From NCBI RefSeq assembly GCF_029714945.1, contig NZ_CP121634.1:496001-560000 (forward strand): 64,000 nucleotides of DNA, in the 5' to 3' direction. The notes under the pieces were generated by a model. The model saw nothing but the letters and a program-made list of their open reading frames with translations. It searched no databases and was not told the origin of the DNA. This DNA comes from Bradyrhizobium sp. CIAT3101 (lineage in GTDB: Bacteria; Pseudomonadota; Alphaproteobacteria; Rhizobiales; Xanthobacteraceae). Every line of letters starts with the position of its first letter. The first letter of the stretch is position 1. This document shows positions 18,598 through 31,308 of the stretch, piece by piece. The translations under genes were made by a program, and so were the position numbers.

Positions 18598-19998
18598 ATG
18601 GCTACCTACGATCTCGTCGTCATCGGCACTGGACCTGGCGGTTACGTCTGCGCGGTGCGCGCAAGCCAGCTCGGCATGAAGGTCGCCGTCGTCGAAAAGA
18701 ACGCCACGCTCGGCGGCACCTGCCTCAATGTCGGCTGCATGCCGTCGAAGGCGCTGCTGCATGCCTCCGAGATGTTCGAGGAAGCCGGGCATTCCTTCGC
18801 GAAGATGGGCGTCAGCGTCTCCGCGCCGAAGCTCGATCTGCCGACGATGATGAACTTCAAGCAGCAGGGTATCGACGGCAACGTCAAGGGCGTCGAGTTC
18901 CTGATGAAGAAGAACAAGGTCGACGTGCTCAAGGGCACCGGCAAGATCCTGGGCACCGGCAAGGTCGAGGTCTCCGCCGACGGCAAGTCGCAGGTGATCG
19001 AGACCAGGAACATCGTCATCGCCACCGGCTCCGACATCGCGCGCCTCAAGGGCATCGAGATCGACGAGAAGCGCATCGTGTCGTCGACCGGCGCGCTGGC
19101 GCTGGACAAGGTCCCCGGCAAGCTGCTCATCGTCGGCGCCGGCGTGATCGGCCTCGAGCTCGGCTCGGTCTGGAAGCGTCTCGGTGCCGAAGTCGTCGTG
19201 GTCGAATTCCTCGACCGCATCCTGCCCGGCATGGACGGCGAAATTGCAAAACAATTCCAGCGCATCCTCGAGAAGCAGGGCTTTGCGTTCAAGCTCGGCG
19301 CCAAGGTCACCGCTGTCGACACCTCAGGCAAGACGCTCAAGGCGACGATCGAGCCCGCCGCCGGCGGTGCCGCCGAGACGCTGGAGGCCGACGTCGTGCT
19401 CGTCTGCATCGGCCGTGTGCCGTACACGGATGGCCTCGGTCTGAAGGAAGCCGGCGTCGCGCTCGATCCCCGCGGCCGCGTGCAAATCGATCCGCATTTC
19501 GCCACCAGCGTGAAGGGCGTCTACGCCATCGGTGACGTCGTCGCCGGCCCGATGCTCGCGCACAAGGCCGAGGATGAAGGCGTGGCCGTTGCGGAGATCA
19601 TCGCAGGCCAGGCCGGCCACGTGAATTACGACGTTATCCCAGGCGTCGTGTATACCACTCCGGAAGTGTCCTCCGTCGGCAAGACCGAGGACGAGCTGAA
19701 GCAGGCGGGCGTCGCCTATACCGTCGGGAAGTTTCCCTTTACCGCCAACGGCCGCTCCAAGGTCAACCAGACCACCGATGGCTTTGTGAAGATTCTCGCA
19801 GATGCGAAGACCGATCGCGTGCTCGGCGTGCACATCATCGGCATCGAGGCCGGCGAAATGATCCATGAGGCCTGCGTTCTCATGGAGTTTGGTGGCAGTG
19901 CGGAAGATCTCGCCCGCACCTGCCACGCGCATCCGACCCGCTCGGAGGCCGTCAAGGAAGCCGCGCTTGCAGTCGGCAAGCGGGCCATCCATATGTAG
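18598..19998 (+). CDS. lpdA: Dihydrolipoyl dehydrogenase (E3)
   Basis: A 466-residue FAD flavoprotein that reoxidises dihydrolipoamide with NAD, here the E3 subunit of 2-oxoglutarate dehydrogenase. The FAD motif is [13 protein letters not shown] (residues 7-19) and the redox disulfide lies in [13 protein letters not shown] (C42 and C47). The NAD motif is [13 protein letters not shown], the second FAD contact is [20 protein letters not shown], and the catalytic HPTxSE is near 445-450. It ends the TCA block; a small membrane protein gene follows 34 bases later on the same strand. Confidence 0.97.
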   Translation: MATYDLVVIGTGPGGYVCAVRASQLGMKVAVVEKNATLGGTCLNVGCMPSKALLHASEMFEEAGHSFAKMGVSVSAPKLDLPTMMNFKQQGIDGNVKGVEFLMKKNKVDVLKGTGKILGTGKVEVSADGKSQVIETRNIVIATGSDIARLKGIEIDEKRIVSSTGALALDKVPGKLLIVGAGVIGLELGSVWKRLGAEVVVVEFLDRILPGMDGEIAKQFQRILEKQGFAFKLGAKVTAVDTSGKTLKATIEPAAGGAAETLEADVVLVCIGRVPYTDGLGLKEAGVALDPRGRVQIDPHFATSVKGVYAIGDVVAGPMLAHKAEDEGVAVAEIIAGQAGHVNYDVIPGVVYTTPEVSSVGKTEDELKQAGVAYTVGKFPFTANGRSKVNQTTDGFVKILADAKTDRVLGVHIIGIEAGEMIHEACVLMEFGGSAEDLARTCHAHPTRSEAVKEAALAVGKRAIHM

Positions 19999-20032
19999 GT
20001 CCGCGCCCAGGGCTAAATCGGGCGGGAAACAC

Positions 20033-20563
20033 ATGCTGCGCCGCCTTCTTCAACCGGTCTGGGTCCTGCTGGCGATCATCTTCCTGATCGAAGCCTGGCT
20101 GTGGGACCACCTCGAACCGATCGTCGCGCGGGTTGTCGCACTGATCCCGCTCGCCCGGTTCAAGGCCTGGCTGTCGGAGCGCGTCGACGCACTGTCGCCG
20201 GCGATGACGTTGATCGTCTTCGCGGTCCCGATCATTCCGCTGTTTCCGCTCAAGCTGGTCGGCCTGTGGCTGCTCACGCATGAATACTGGACCAGCGCGG
20301 TGTTCACGATCCTGTTCGCCAAGATGCTCGGCGTCGGCGTCACCGCCTTCGTGTTCGACGTCACGCGCGACAAGCTTCTGGAGATGCACTGGTTCGAGCG
20401 GCTCTACGAGCTGGTGCTGAAAGTGCGCGCCAAGGCGACCGAGCTGGTCGAGCCGATCAAGCGGCGCATCCGCGAGCTGATCAAGGGCAACGGCGAAGGC
20501 TGGTCCTCGCGCACGCTCCGTCTGATCCAGCGCTTCCGCAAGAGCGTGCACGAGGCGCGCTAG
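20033..20563 (+). CDS. Small predicted inner membrane protein
   Basis: A 176-residue protein with no family name I can assign with certainty. Three hydrophobic stretches are seen: VWVLLAIIFLIEAWLW (residues 9-24), MTLIVFAVPIIPLFPLKLVG (58-77) and SAVFTILFAKMLGVGVTAFV (89-108). A basic amphipathic C-terminus follows, rich in Arg and Lys (KVRAKATELVEPIKRRIREL). ATG 20033 gives the membrane-anchored N-terminus MLRRLLQPV; in-frame starts further left would run into lpdA. It follows lpdA by 34 bases and probably shares the transcript. The family is common in alphaproteobacteria and uncharacterised. Confidence 0.75.
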   Translation: MLRRLLQPVWVLLAIIFLIEAWLWDHLEPIVARVVALIPLARFKAWLSERVDALSPAMTLIVFAVPIIPLFPLKLVGLWLLTHEYWTSAVFTILFAKMLGVGVTAFVFDVTRDKLLEMHWFERLYELVLKVRAKATELVEPIKRRIRELIKGNGEGWSSRTLRLIQRFRKSVHEAR

Positions 20564-20571
20564 CTCTCCTG

Positions 20572-20702
20572 TGTCGTCCCGGCGAACGCCGGGACCCATA
20601 ACCACAGGGAAGAATTTGGCGAAGACTCGTCGTTCGGTACCTCTACCGTCTGCAATCGATAGATCACGCGGTATGGGTCCCGGCGTTCGCCGGGACGACG
20701 GC
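20572..20702. repeat. Intergenic palindromic repeat, family B copy 1
   Basis: Ends TGTCGTCCCGGCGAACGCCG and GGCGTTCGCCGGGACGACG are inverted copies. The 70-base middle contains CATAACCACAGGGAAGAA and TTTGGCGAAGACTCGTCG. The copy at 46561-46690 shares ends and middle almost base for base; the copy at 49437-49573 shares the ends and part of the middle. Confidence 0.8.
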
Positions 20703-20713
20703 GGACTGCAACC

Positions 20714-21307
20714 CTACCCGTGCAGATGCAACAGATGCGGCGCCCATGCGCCGAGCACGGTCATGCCAAGGCCAGCGAGCGTCAGCAGGCCGGCGATCCA
20801 GGCGAGCGGCAGCATGCCGGTGATGATGGTGGCCGATGCCAGCACGATGCCGATCTGGAAGGCAGCCGACGCCAGCTCGAAGTGGTGATATTTCGCGGTC
20901 GCCTCGTCGCGCTGATGCTCGGCTTCCTTGGCCTTCTCGGCGAGCTGCTCGGTGCCTTCGCCGGTCTCGGGCTCGGAGCGGTAGCGCGCCGCGGTCTTCT
21001 GCCAGTCGTCGATCTGCTTCTGCACCGCGGCCTTCATGGCGTCGTCGGTGGCGGCGCCCAGCGTCAGCTTGCCCTGGTCGGCGGCGGTCTGGACCACGGT
21101 GCGGCGGATGCTCTTGGCCTGGAAGAAGGCCCAGAGATTGGAGGCCTCGACATTCTTGCTGATGGACTCGGTTTGCGCGCCCTTGCCGAGTGTTTCCGAG
21201 ATCGCCAGGAACAGCGCCAGCACCGCGATCAGCAGGGCGATCTTCTTGTTCTCGCCGGATGCGTGCTCGGCATGCTCGGCGTGCTCCATGCTTTCGTGTG
21301 CGCTCAT
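20714..21307 (-). CDS. DUF4337 family membrane protein
   Basis: A 197-residue protein. A His/Glu-rich N-terminus (ESMEHAEHAEHA) precedes a first transmembrane segment (ALLIAVLALFLAISE, about residues 24-38). A long soluble middle with heptad-like Lys/Glu/Ala composition follows, then two C-terminal hydrophobic segments (FQIGIVLASATIITGMLPLA and GLLTLAGLGMTVLGAW). This order is typical of DUF4337, a family of unknown function. I chose ATG 21307 because AGGAGGGGACTC lies directly before it. It is convergent with the upstream gene across a palindromic repeat. Confidence 0.82.
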   Translation of the reverse strand: MSAHESMEHAEHAEHASGENKKIALLIAVLALFLAISETLGKGAQTESISKNVEASNLWAFFQAKSIRRTVVQTAADQGKLTLGAATDDAMKAAVQKQIDDWQKTAARYRSEPETGEGTEQLAEKAKEAEHQRDEATAKYHHFELASAAFQIGIVLASATIITGMLPLAWIAGLLTLAGLGMTVLGAWAPHLLHLHG

Positions 21308-21398
21308 GAGTCCCCTCCTGTGTCGGTCCGGTAACGATTGACCGAACCGCGCGGCCTGCGCAAGAGGCATGGAGGCGATGACAGCTTGATGTCAGGGT

Positions 21399-22364
21399 TC
21401 AGCGTCTTGGATGCGCGCTCGCATAGACTTCCAGCAATCGTTCAGAATCGATGCCGGTATAGATCTGCGTGGTCGAGAGCGAGGAATGGCCGAGCAATTC
21501 CTGGATCGCGCGCAAGTCGCCGCCGCGCGAGAGCAGGTGCGTGGCGAAGGAGTGCCGGAGCGCATGCGGCGTGGCGCTGTCGGGTAGCCCGAGCGCGCCG
21601 CGCAGCCGCTCCATCGCGAGCTGGATGATGCGCGGGCTCAGCGGTCCGCCGCGTGCGCCGACGAAGATCGGTCCGTCCTGCGGCAGCGCATGCGGGCACA
21701 TCGATACATATTCCTGCACCAGCGCCAGCACGTTCTGCAGCACCGGCACCATGCGCGTCTTGTTGCCCTTGCCGGTGACGACGAGCACGTCGCCTTCGCC
21801 CGGCTTCGGCACCTCGCGGCGCTTCAGGCCGAGCGCTTCGGAGATGCGCAGGCCCGATCCATAGAGCAGCGCCATCACCGCGGCGTCGCGCACCAGAATC
21901 CAGGTCTCGCGATCCTCGCCGGCGCGCTCGTCGGCGTCGGCCAGGCGTTTGGCCGATGCCATCGGCAGCGGCTTCGGCAGGGTTTTTGCGACTTTCGGCG
22001 CGCGGATGGCGGAGAGCGCGCCGACCTTGCCCTTGCCCTCGCGTTCGAGGAAGCGGCCGAAGGAACGCAGGCCCGCGAGCGCGCGCATCAGTGAACGGCC
22101 GGCAATATCGTCGGCACGACGCATCGCCATGAAGGCACGGACGTCGGTCGCTTCCAGCGACGAAAACCGTTCAAGCGTCACGCGCTCGCCCCAATGGCTG
22201 CACAGGAAATCCAGGCACTGCCTGAGATCGCGGCCATAGGCCTCCAGCGTCTTCGGCGACAGCCGCCGCTCGGCGCCGAGATGCGCCAGCCAGCGCGTCA
22301 TCTCCTGCGCGATCGAGGGATCGGCGCTGGCGAGCTCGATAAGGGGGGCGGCTGCTTTGCTCAT
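21399..22364 (-). CDS. xerC: Tyrosine recombinase XerC
   Basis: A 321-residue site-specific recombinase that resolves chromosome dimers at dif together with XerD. The N-terminal SAM-like core-binding domain covers residues 15-110 (HLGAERRLSPKTLEAYGRDL). The catalytic domain contains the first Arg in YGSGLRISEALGL, then HALRHSFATHLL (H267, R270), LGHSSLSTTQIYTG (H293) and the nucleophilic Tyr at about 302. It is divergent from priA, as in many Rhizobiales, which supports XerC rather than a phage integrase. No integrated element borders it. Confidence 0.92.
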   Translation of the reverse strand: MSKAAAPLIELASADPSIAQEMTRWLAHLGAERRLSPKTLEAYGRDLRQCLDFLCSHWGERVTLERFSSLEATDVRAFMAMRRADDIAGRSLMRALAGLRSFGRFLEREGKGKVGALSAIRAPKVAKTLPKPLPMASAKRLADADERAGEDRETWILVRDAAVMALLYGSGLRISEALGLKRREVPKPGEGDVLVVTGKGNKTRMVPVLQNVLALVQEYVSMCPHALPQDGPIFVGARGGPLSPRIIQLAMERLRGALGLPDSATPHALRHSFATHLLSRGGDLRAIQELLGHSSLSTTQIYTGIDSERLLEVYASAHPRR

Positions 22365-22477
22365 GCGCTCTGGACGGAATGATTCCGCACAGTATATCGC
22401 ATCACACCAGTTTACTGTTCGCTAAGGCGGCTCCACGGCGCTAGCCTCACTGCCCCCGGGGTTCCGATTCTCCCTCC

Positions 22478-24688
22478 ATGGATCATTCGTCGCGCAGCCC
22501 AACCGCCCCCGCCAACGCGACCCGCATGGTCGACGTGCTGGTGCCGGTCGCGCTCGACCAGACCTATTCCTACAAGGTGCCGCGCGGCATGGAGCTGAAG
22601 GCCGGCGATCTCGTCGGCGTGCCGCTGGGCGCCCGCGAGGTGCTCGCCGTGGTCTGGGCGGAAAACGCCAATCCCGATCCGCGCCTGCACAACCGCCTCA
22701 AGGAGGTCAACGAGAAGCTCGATCTTCCGCCGCTCAAACCCGAGCTGCGCGCGGTCGTCGACTGGGTCGCCAATTACACGCTCAGCCCGCGCGGCATGGT
22801 GCTGCGCATGTGCCTGCGGATGGGCGAGAATCTCGGCCCCGAGCGCGTGCGCGCCGGCGTGCGCCTGGTTGGCGATCTCCCGCGGCGGCTGACGCCGGCG
22901 CGCCAGCGCGTGCTCGAGGTGCTGTCGGACCGGCTGCTGCACGGCAAATCCGAGGCCGCCAGGGAAGCCGGCGTGTCGGCCGGCGTGATCGACGGCCTGG
23001 TCGACGAAGGCACGCTCACGGTCGAGCCGATGCCGCCGCCGCCTCCGCCGCCGCCGCCCGATCCGGAGTTCGGCCGGCCGGATTTTTCGCCGCTGCAGCG
23101 TGCCGGCGTCGATGCGATGCGCGCGCTCGCGGCCAACGGCACCTTTCACGTCGCGCTGCTCGACGGCGTCACCGGCTCGGGCAAGACCGAGGTCTATTTC
23201 GAGGCGATCGCGGAATCGATTCGTCGCGGCAGGCAGACGCTGATCCTGATGCCGGAGATCGCGCTCACCGGCCAGTTCCTCGACCGTTTCGCGCAACGCT
23301 TTGGCGTGCGGCCGATCGAGTGGCACTCCGAGCTGACGCCGCGCACCCGCGCCCGCAATTGGGCGGCGATCTCGGAAGGCACCGCCCCTGTCGTGGTCGG
23401 CGCCCGCTCGGCGCTGTTTCTGCCTTACGCCAATCTCGGTCTGATCGTGGTCGATGAGGAGCACGACCAGGCCTACAAGCAGGACGAGGGCGTGCATTAC
23501 CACGCCCGCGACATGGCGGTGGTGCGCGCGCATATCGCAAAGATCCCGATCGTGCTGGCTTCCGCCACGCCGTCGGTCGAATCCGAGGTGAATGCGCGCA
23601 AGAACCGCTATCAGCGCGTCGCGCTGCCGTCGCGCTTCGGCGGCCAGCACATGCCGCATATCGAGGCGATCGACATGCGTCGCGAGCCGCCGGCGCGCGG
23701 CCGCTTCATCTCGCCGCGGCTGGCGTCCGAGATCAAAAAAGCGGTCGAGAAGCGCGAGCAGGCGCTGCTGTTCCTCAATCGCCGCGGCTATGCGCCGCTG
23801 ACGCTCTGCCGCGGTTGCGGCCATCGCTTCGCCTGCACCATCTGCGATGCCTGGCTGGTCGATCACCGTTTTCGCCAGCGCCTGGTCTGTCACCATTGCG
23901 GCTTCTCGATGCCGCGTCCGCACGCCTGCCCGCATTGCGCGGCGGAGGAATCGCTGGTCGCGGTCGGCCCCGGCGTCGAGCGCCTGCAGGAGGAAGCGGC
24001 CGCGCTGTTTCCGGATGCGCGCACCATGGTGCTGTCGAGCGATCTCATCACCTCGATCGAGACGATGCGCAGCGAGCTTGCCGAGATCGCGGAGGGCCGT
24101 GTCGACATCATCATCGGCACGCAGCTCGTCGCCAAGGGCCACAATTTTCCGCGGCTCAATCTGGTCGGCGTGGTCGATGCGGATCTCGGTCTGTCCAACG
24201 GCGATCCGCGTGCGGCGGAGCGCACCTGGCAGCTGCTGAACCAGGTGATCGGGCGTGCGGGGCGCGAACAGGGCCGCGGCGTCGGCTATCTCCAGACCCA
24301 TCAGCCCGATCATCCCGTGATGAAGGCGCTGATTGCCTGCGACCGCGAGGCCTTCTACGACAGCGAGATCGATCTGCGCGAGCGCACGCTCTATCCGCCG
24401 TTCGGCCGGCTCGCGAGCCTGATCATCTCGGCGGGCGATCGTCCGAGCGCGGAAGGCCTGGGCCGCCGCCTCGTTGCGCTCGCGCCGCGCGACGAGCGCG
24501 TGGTGGTGCTCGGCCCCGCCGAAGCCCCGCTCGCCGTCATCAAGGGCCGCTACCGCTTCCGCATCCTGGTGAAGGCGGCGCGGGGGTTCGATCTGTCGGA
24601 TTATTTGCGGAACTGGCTCGCGGTATGTCCGAAGCCGAAGGGCAATCAGAAGCTCGAGGTGGACGTCGATCCACAGAGCTTTTTGTAA
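22478..24688 (+). CDS. priA: Primosomal protein N' (replication restart helicase)
   Basis: A 736-residue superfamily 2 DNA helicase. The N-terminal 3'-DNA-end-binding domain starts near MVDVLVPVALDQTYSYKVP. A Pro stretch at about residues 188-197 links to the helicase core, with Walker A GVTGSGKTEVY and Walker B VVDEEHDQAYKQDEG. The zinc region holds the paired cysteines CRGCGHRFACTIC, CHHCG and CPHC. The C-terminal helicase lobe includes GTQLVAKGHNFP and VIGRAGREQGRG. The start at 22478 lacks a clear ribosome site; ATG 22526 is possible and would remove 16 unconserved residues. Confidence 0.95.
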   Translation: MDHSSRSPTAPANATRMVDVLVPVALDQTYSYKVPRGMELKAGDLVGVPLGAREVLAVVWAENANPDPRLHNRLKEVNEKLDLPPLKPELRAVVDWVANYTLSPRGMVLRMCLRMGENLGPERVRAGVRLVGDLPRRLTPARQRVLEVLSDRLLHGKSEAAREAGVSAGVIDGLVDEGTLTVEPMPPPPPPPPPDPEFGRPDFSPLQRAGVDAMRALAANGTFHVALLDGVTGSGKTEVYFEAIAESIRRGRQTLILMPEIALTGQFLDRFAQRFGVRPIEWHSELTPRTRARNWAAISEGTAPVVVGARSALFLPYANLGLIVVDEEHDQAYKQDEGVHYHARDMAVVRAHIAKIPIVLASATPSVESEVNARKNRYQRVALPSRFGGQHMPHIEAIDMRREPPARGRFISPRLASEIKKAVEKREQALLFLNRRGYAPLTLCRGCGHRFACTICDAWLVDHRFRQRLVCHHCGFSMPRPHACPHCAAEESLVAVGPGVERLQEEAAALFPDARTMVLSSDLITSIETMRSELAEIAEGRVDIIIGTQLVAKGHNFPRLNLVGVVDADLGLSNGDPRAAERTWQLLNQVIGRAGREQGRGVGYLQTHQPDHPVMKALIACDREAFYDSEIDLRERTLYPPFGRLASLIISAGDRPSAEGLGRRLVALAPRDERVVVLGPAEAPLAVIKGRYRFRILVKAARGFDLSDYLRNWLAVCPKPKGNQKLEVDVDPQSFL

Positions 24689-24702
24689 GGGCTGCGAGCC
24701 TT

Positions 24703-24792
24703 CGTAGGGTGGGCAAAGCGAAGCGTGCCCACGAATTCTTTCCATCGCGAGAAATCGTGGGCACGGCGCTCCGCGCCTTTGCCCACCCTACG
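24703..24792. repeat. Intergenic palindromic repeat, family C copy 2
   Basis: Ends CGTAGGGTGGGCAAAGCGAA and TTTGCCCACCCTACG are inverted copies, with an inner GTGCCCACGAATT / GAAATCGTGGGCAC. Its partner is at 1306-1387. It lies 14 bases after the priA stop. Confidence 0.7.
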
Positions 24793-24830
24793 GCAGCCGT
24801 CGCGGTGCAGCCGCGCTACGACGAGACAAA

Positions 24831-24863
24831 CAAAAAGCCCGCCGTCCCCCAAGACGGCGGGCT
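24831..24863 (-). terminator. Rho-independent terminator of the rlpA-like gene
   Basis: On the minus strand AGCCCGCCGTC / GACGGCGGGCT with a short G-rich loop is followed by TTTTTGTTTG. The stem is 25 bases beyond the stop codon of the RlpA-like gene. A U-poor mirror side means it could end priA transcription only weakly. Confidence 0.9.
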
Positions 24864-24887
24864 TATTTCGCGCAGCTAAACTGCGCC

Positions 24888-25379
24888 TTACGAGATCACT
24901 TCCGCGGTGACGCGGCCGACGCCGGCGCCGGTGAGGCCGATGGCGCGGGCAGCGCCCGTGGAGAGGTCGAGCACGCGGCCGCGCACGAACGGGCCACGGT
25001 CATTGATGGTGACGATGACGCTCGAGCCGCCATGGGTGACGCGCAGCTTGGTGCCGAACGGCAGCGAACGGTGCGCCGCGGTCATGGCGTTCTGGTTGAA
25101 GCGCGCGCCCGACGCCGTGCGGCTGCCGGACTCGTTGCCGTAATAGGAGGCCATGCCCGAGAAGCTGCGGCCCGTGCCCGACGTCGGCGTCATCGACGCA
25201 TTGGCGTTGCGCCAATCGGAGGTCGCGTTGGAATCGTTCTCGGCGTGGTGGCGGTGATGATGCGCAGAATAGCGGTGGTGATGCCGGGATTTGGCGGAAG
25301 CTTCGGTTGCGGTTCCCCCCACGAGGAGAGTCGCGGCGACGAAAGCGATCGCCGTACGCGGCCGGGTCAAAGACAGCAT
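24888..25379 (-). CDS. RlpA-like exported protein (double-psi beta-barrel)
   Basis: A 163-residue exported protein. The signal peptide occupies about residues 1-29 (AIAFVAATLLVGGTATEASA). A His-rich segment (SRHHHRYSAHHHRHHAE) follows, then the RlpA double-psi beta-barrel, with GMASYYGNESGSRTASGARF, AAHRSLPFGTKLRVTH and the catalytic-type NDRGPFVRGRVLDLS. RlpA proteins cleave or bind peptide-free glycan strands at the septum. This protein lacks a SPOR domain and any lipobox, so it is the short type found in several copies in rhizobia. The His-rich region could bind metal but may be only a linker. Confidence 0.87.
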   Translation of the reverse strand: MLSLTRPRTAIAFVAATLLVGGTATEASAKSRHHHRYSAHHHRHHAENDSNATSDWRNANASMTPTSGTGRSFSGMASYYGNESGSRTASGARFNQNAMTAAHRSLPFGTKLRVTHGGSSVIVTINDRGPFVRGRVLDLSTGAARAIGLTGAGVGRVTAEVIS

Positions 25380-26036
25380 TTATTGGTCCCTACACTAGTA
25401 TTGCCACATGTGTGGCTAATGGAGCCCCCATCAGTTTGTGAGCGGTTTGGCGTTTCGATTCTCAATGAGGCGTGAATTGGGCAGTAAACCCGTTCGGCGG
25501 CATGCTGAAATATCTTGTGATCTGAATCGATATTCAGCCGAAGTTCCGTAATCTTTCACTTTAATGATTTGTTAACGGATCGATTACTCACGAATACTGT
25601 AAAACGAAGTTGTTATGCTTTGCGTTTAGAATTAGGTAAGTATTCCGAGGTCGAGGCCCGGGCGGCTTCGGTCACGCCTCAGCGATCCGTGTTCATGGCC
25701 GCTATGCGCTGGAGGCAGGAACCAACGGGCCGGTTGCCGACGTAACGGTCGTGGCAATTCCGTGGCATGGCAGGTTCAGGGTAGCTTCATCGCAGCCGGC
25801 AATGGATGATCGCAGTGTGCGACGAACTGGCGAGAAACACCCAAGCCTTTAGGTTGCCGTCATGTTGCACGTGCGCGCCTGCTATGTTAGCAAAGCCGCG
25901 ATTTTAACGGACCCGGCACGTCCTGTGTCGGCCGAGAATCAAAGTCCCGCTTGAATTCCAAGGGCTTGGATCGCTAGGCGCCGCGTTGTGGCGACGGTTT
26001 TTCCCTTGCGAATTTGACAGCTAAAAGAGCGCGTCT
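25380..26036. other. Long gene-free region between rlpA-like gene and the atp operon
   Basis: About 660 bases with no convincing open reading frame. The part from 25490 to 25640 is clearly richer in A and T than its surroundings (for example AATCTTTCACTTTAATGATT). This fits promoters for the leftward rlpA-like gene and the rightward atp operon. The rest (25650-26030) returns to high GC. It probably holds the atp promoter and a long 5' leader, but no -10/-35 pair stands out clearly. Confidence 0.5.
25403..25416. promoter_or_regulatory. Inverted repeat upstream of the rlpA-like gene
   Basis: GCCACA-TG-TGTGGC, two 6-base arms, lies 24 bases before the start codon of the RlpA-like gene. That position would fall in the leader or operator. 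No known binding protein is assigned. Confidence 0.3.
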
Positions 26037-28126
<2,090 letters not shown>

Positions 28127-28134
28127 GCAGAGCC

Positions 28135-28158
28135 TCATGGCCGGATCTTCCGGCCATG
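28135..28158 (+). other. Hairpin in the atpA-atpG intergenic region
   Basis: CATGGCCGGA-TCTT-CCGGCCATG forms a strong stem-loop within the transcript, 9 bases after the atpA stop, with no U-tract. It may stabilise the atpHA segment or tune expression of the distal genes. A second GC-rich palindrome (GCCCGGCGCCCGGCCGGGC) follows at about 28194-28212. Confidence 0.45.
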
Positions 28159-28272
28159 ATCGCTTCGCGAGAGGCAAAACAATATCAAGCGTGCCCGGCG
28201 CCCGGCCGGGCATTGCGATAGGGACAGGCTAGCGGTCCGACGCATCAGTCGAACCGCCGGGGTGAACGAAGA

Positions 28273-30665
<2,393 letters not shown>

Positions 30666-30676
30666 GCTGGCGAAGT

Positions 30677-31162
<486 letters not shown>

Positions 31163-31205
31163 GCCCCGGAGCGCGGCTTCGGGGCTCACGCGAAATTCCT
31201 GAATA

Positions 31206-31248
31206 AGTTCAGCGCTCGTCACGGTTGTGGCGGGCGCTGAACTTTGTT
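31206..31248 (+). terminator. Terminator of the atp operon
   Basis: AGTTCAGCGCTCG pairs with CGGGCGCTGAACT around an ACGGTTGTGG loop and is followed by TTGTTG. It lies 44 bases after the atpC stop, before the cyclase gene. Confidence 0.75.
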
Positions 31249-31308
31249 GCACCGCGCCGGAGATAACGGCATTCTGCGCTCGCGGATTTTGTTCCAGGGC
31301 ATTTGCAG

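Noticed and set aside
20572..20702. Palindromic repeats considered as CRISPR repeats
   Set aside because: They occur singly, tens of kilobases apart, without regular spacers or cas genes.
21399..22364. The tyrosine recombinase as a phage or island integrase
   Set aside because: Length, sequence and position next to priA fit XerC, and no phage genes or att sites are near.
22412..24745. A 777-codon open frame on the minus strand opposite priA
   Set aside because: It is a GC-driven shadow of priA, Arg/Ala/His-rich with no motif.
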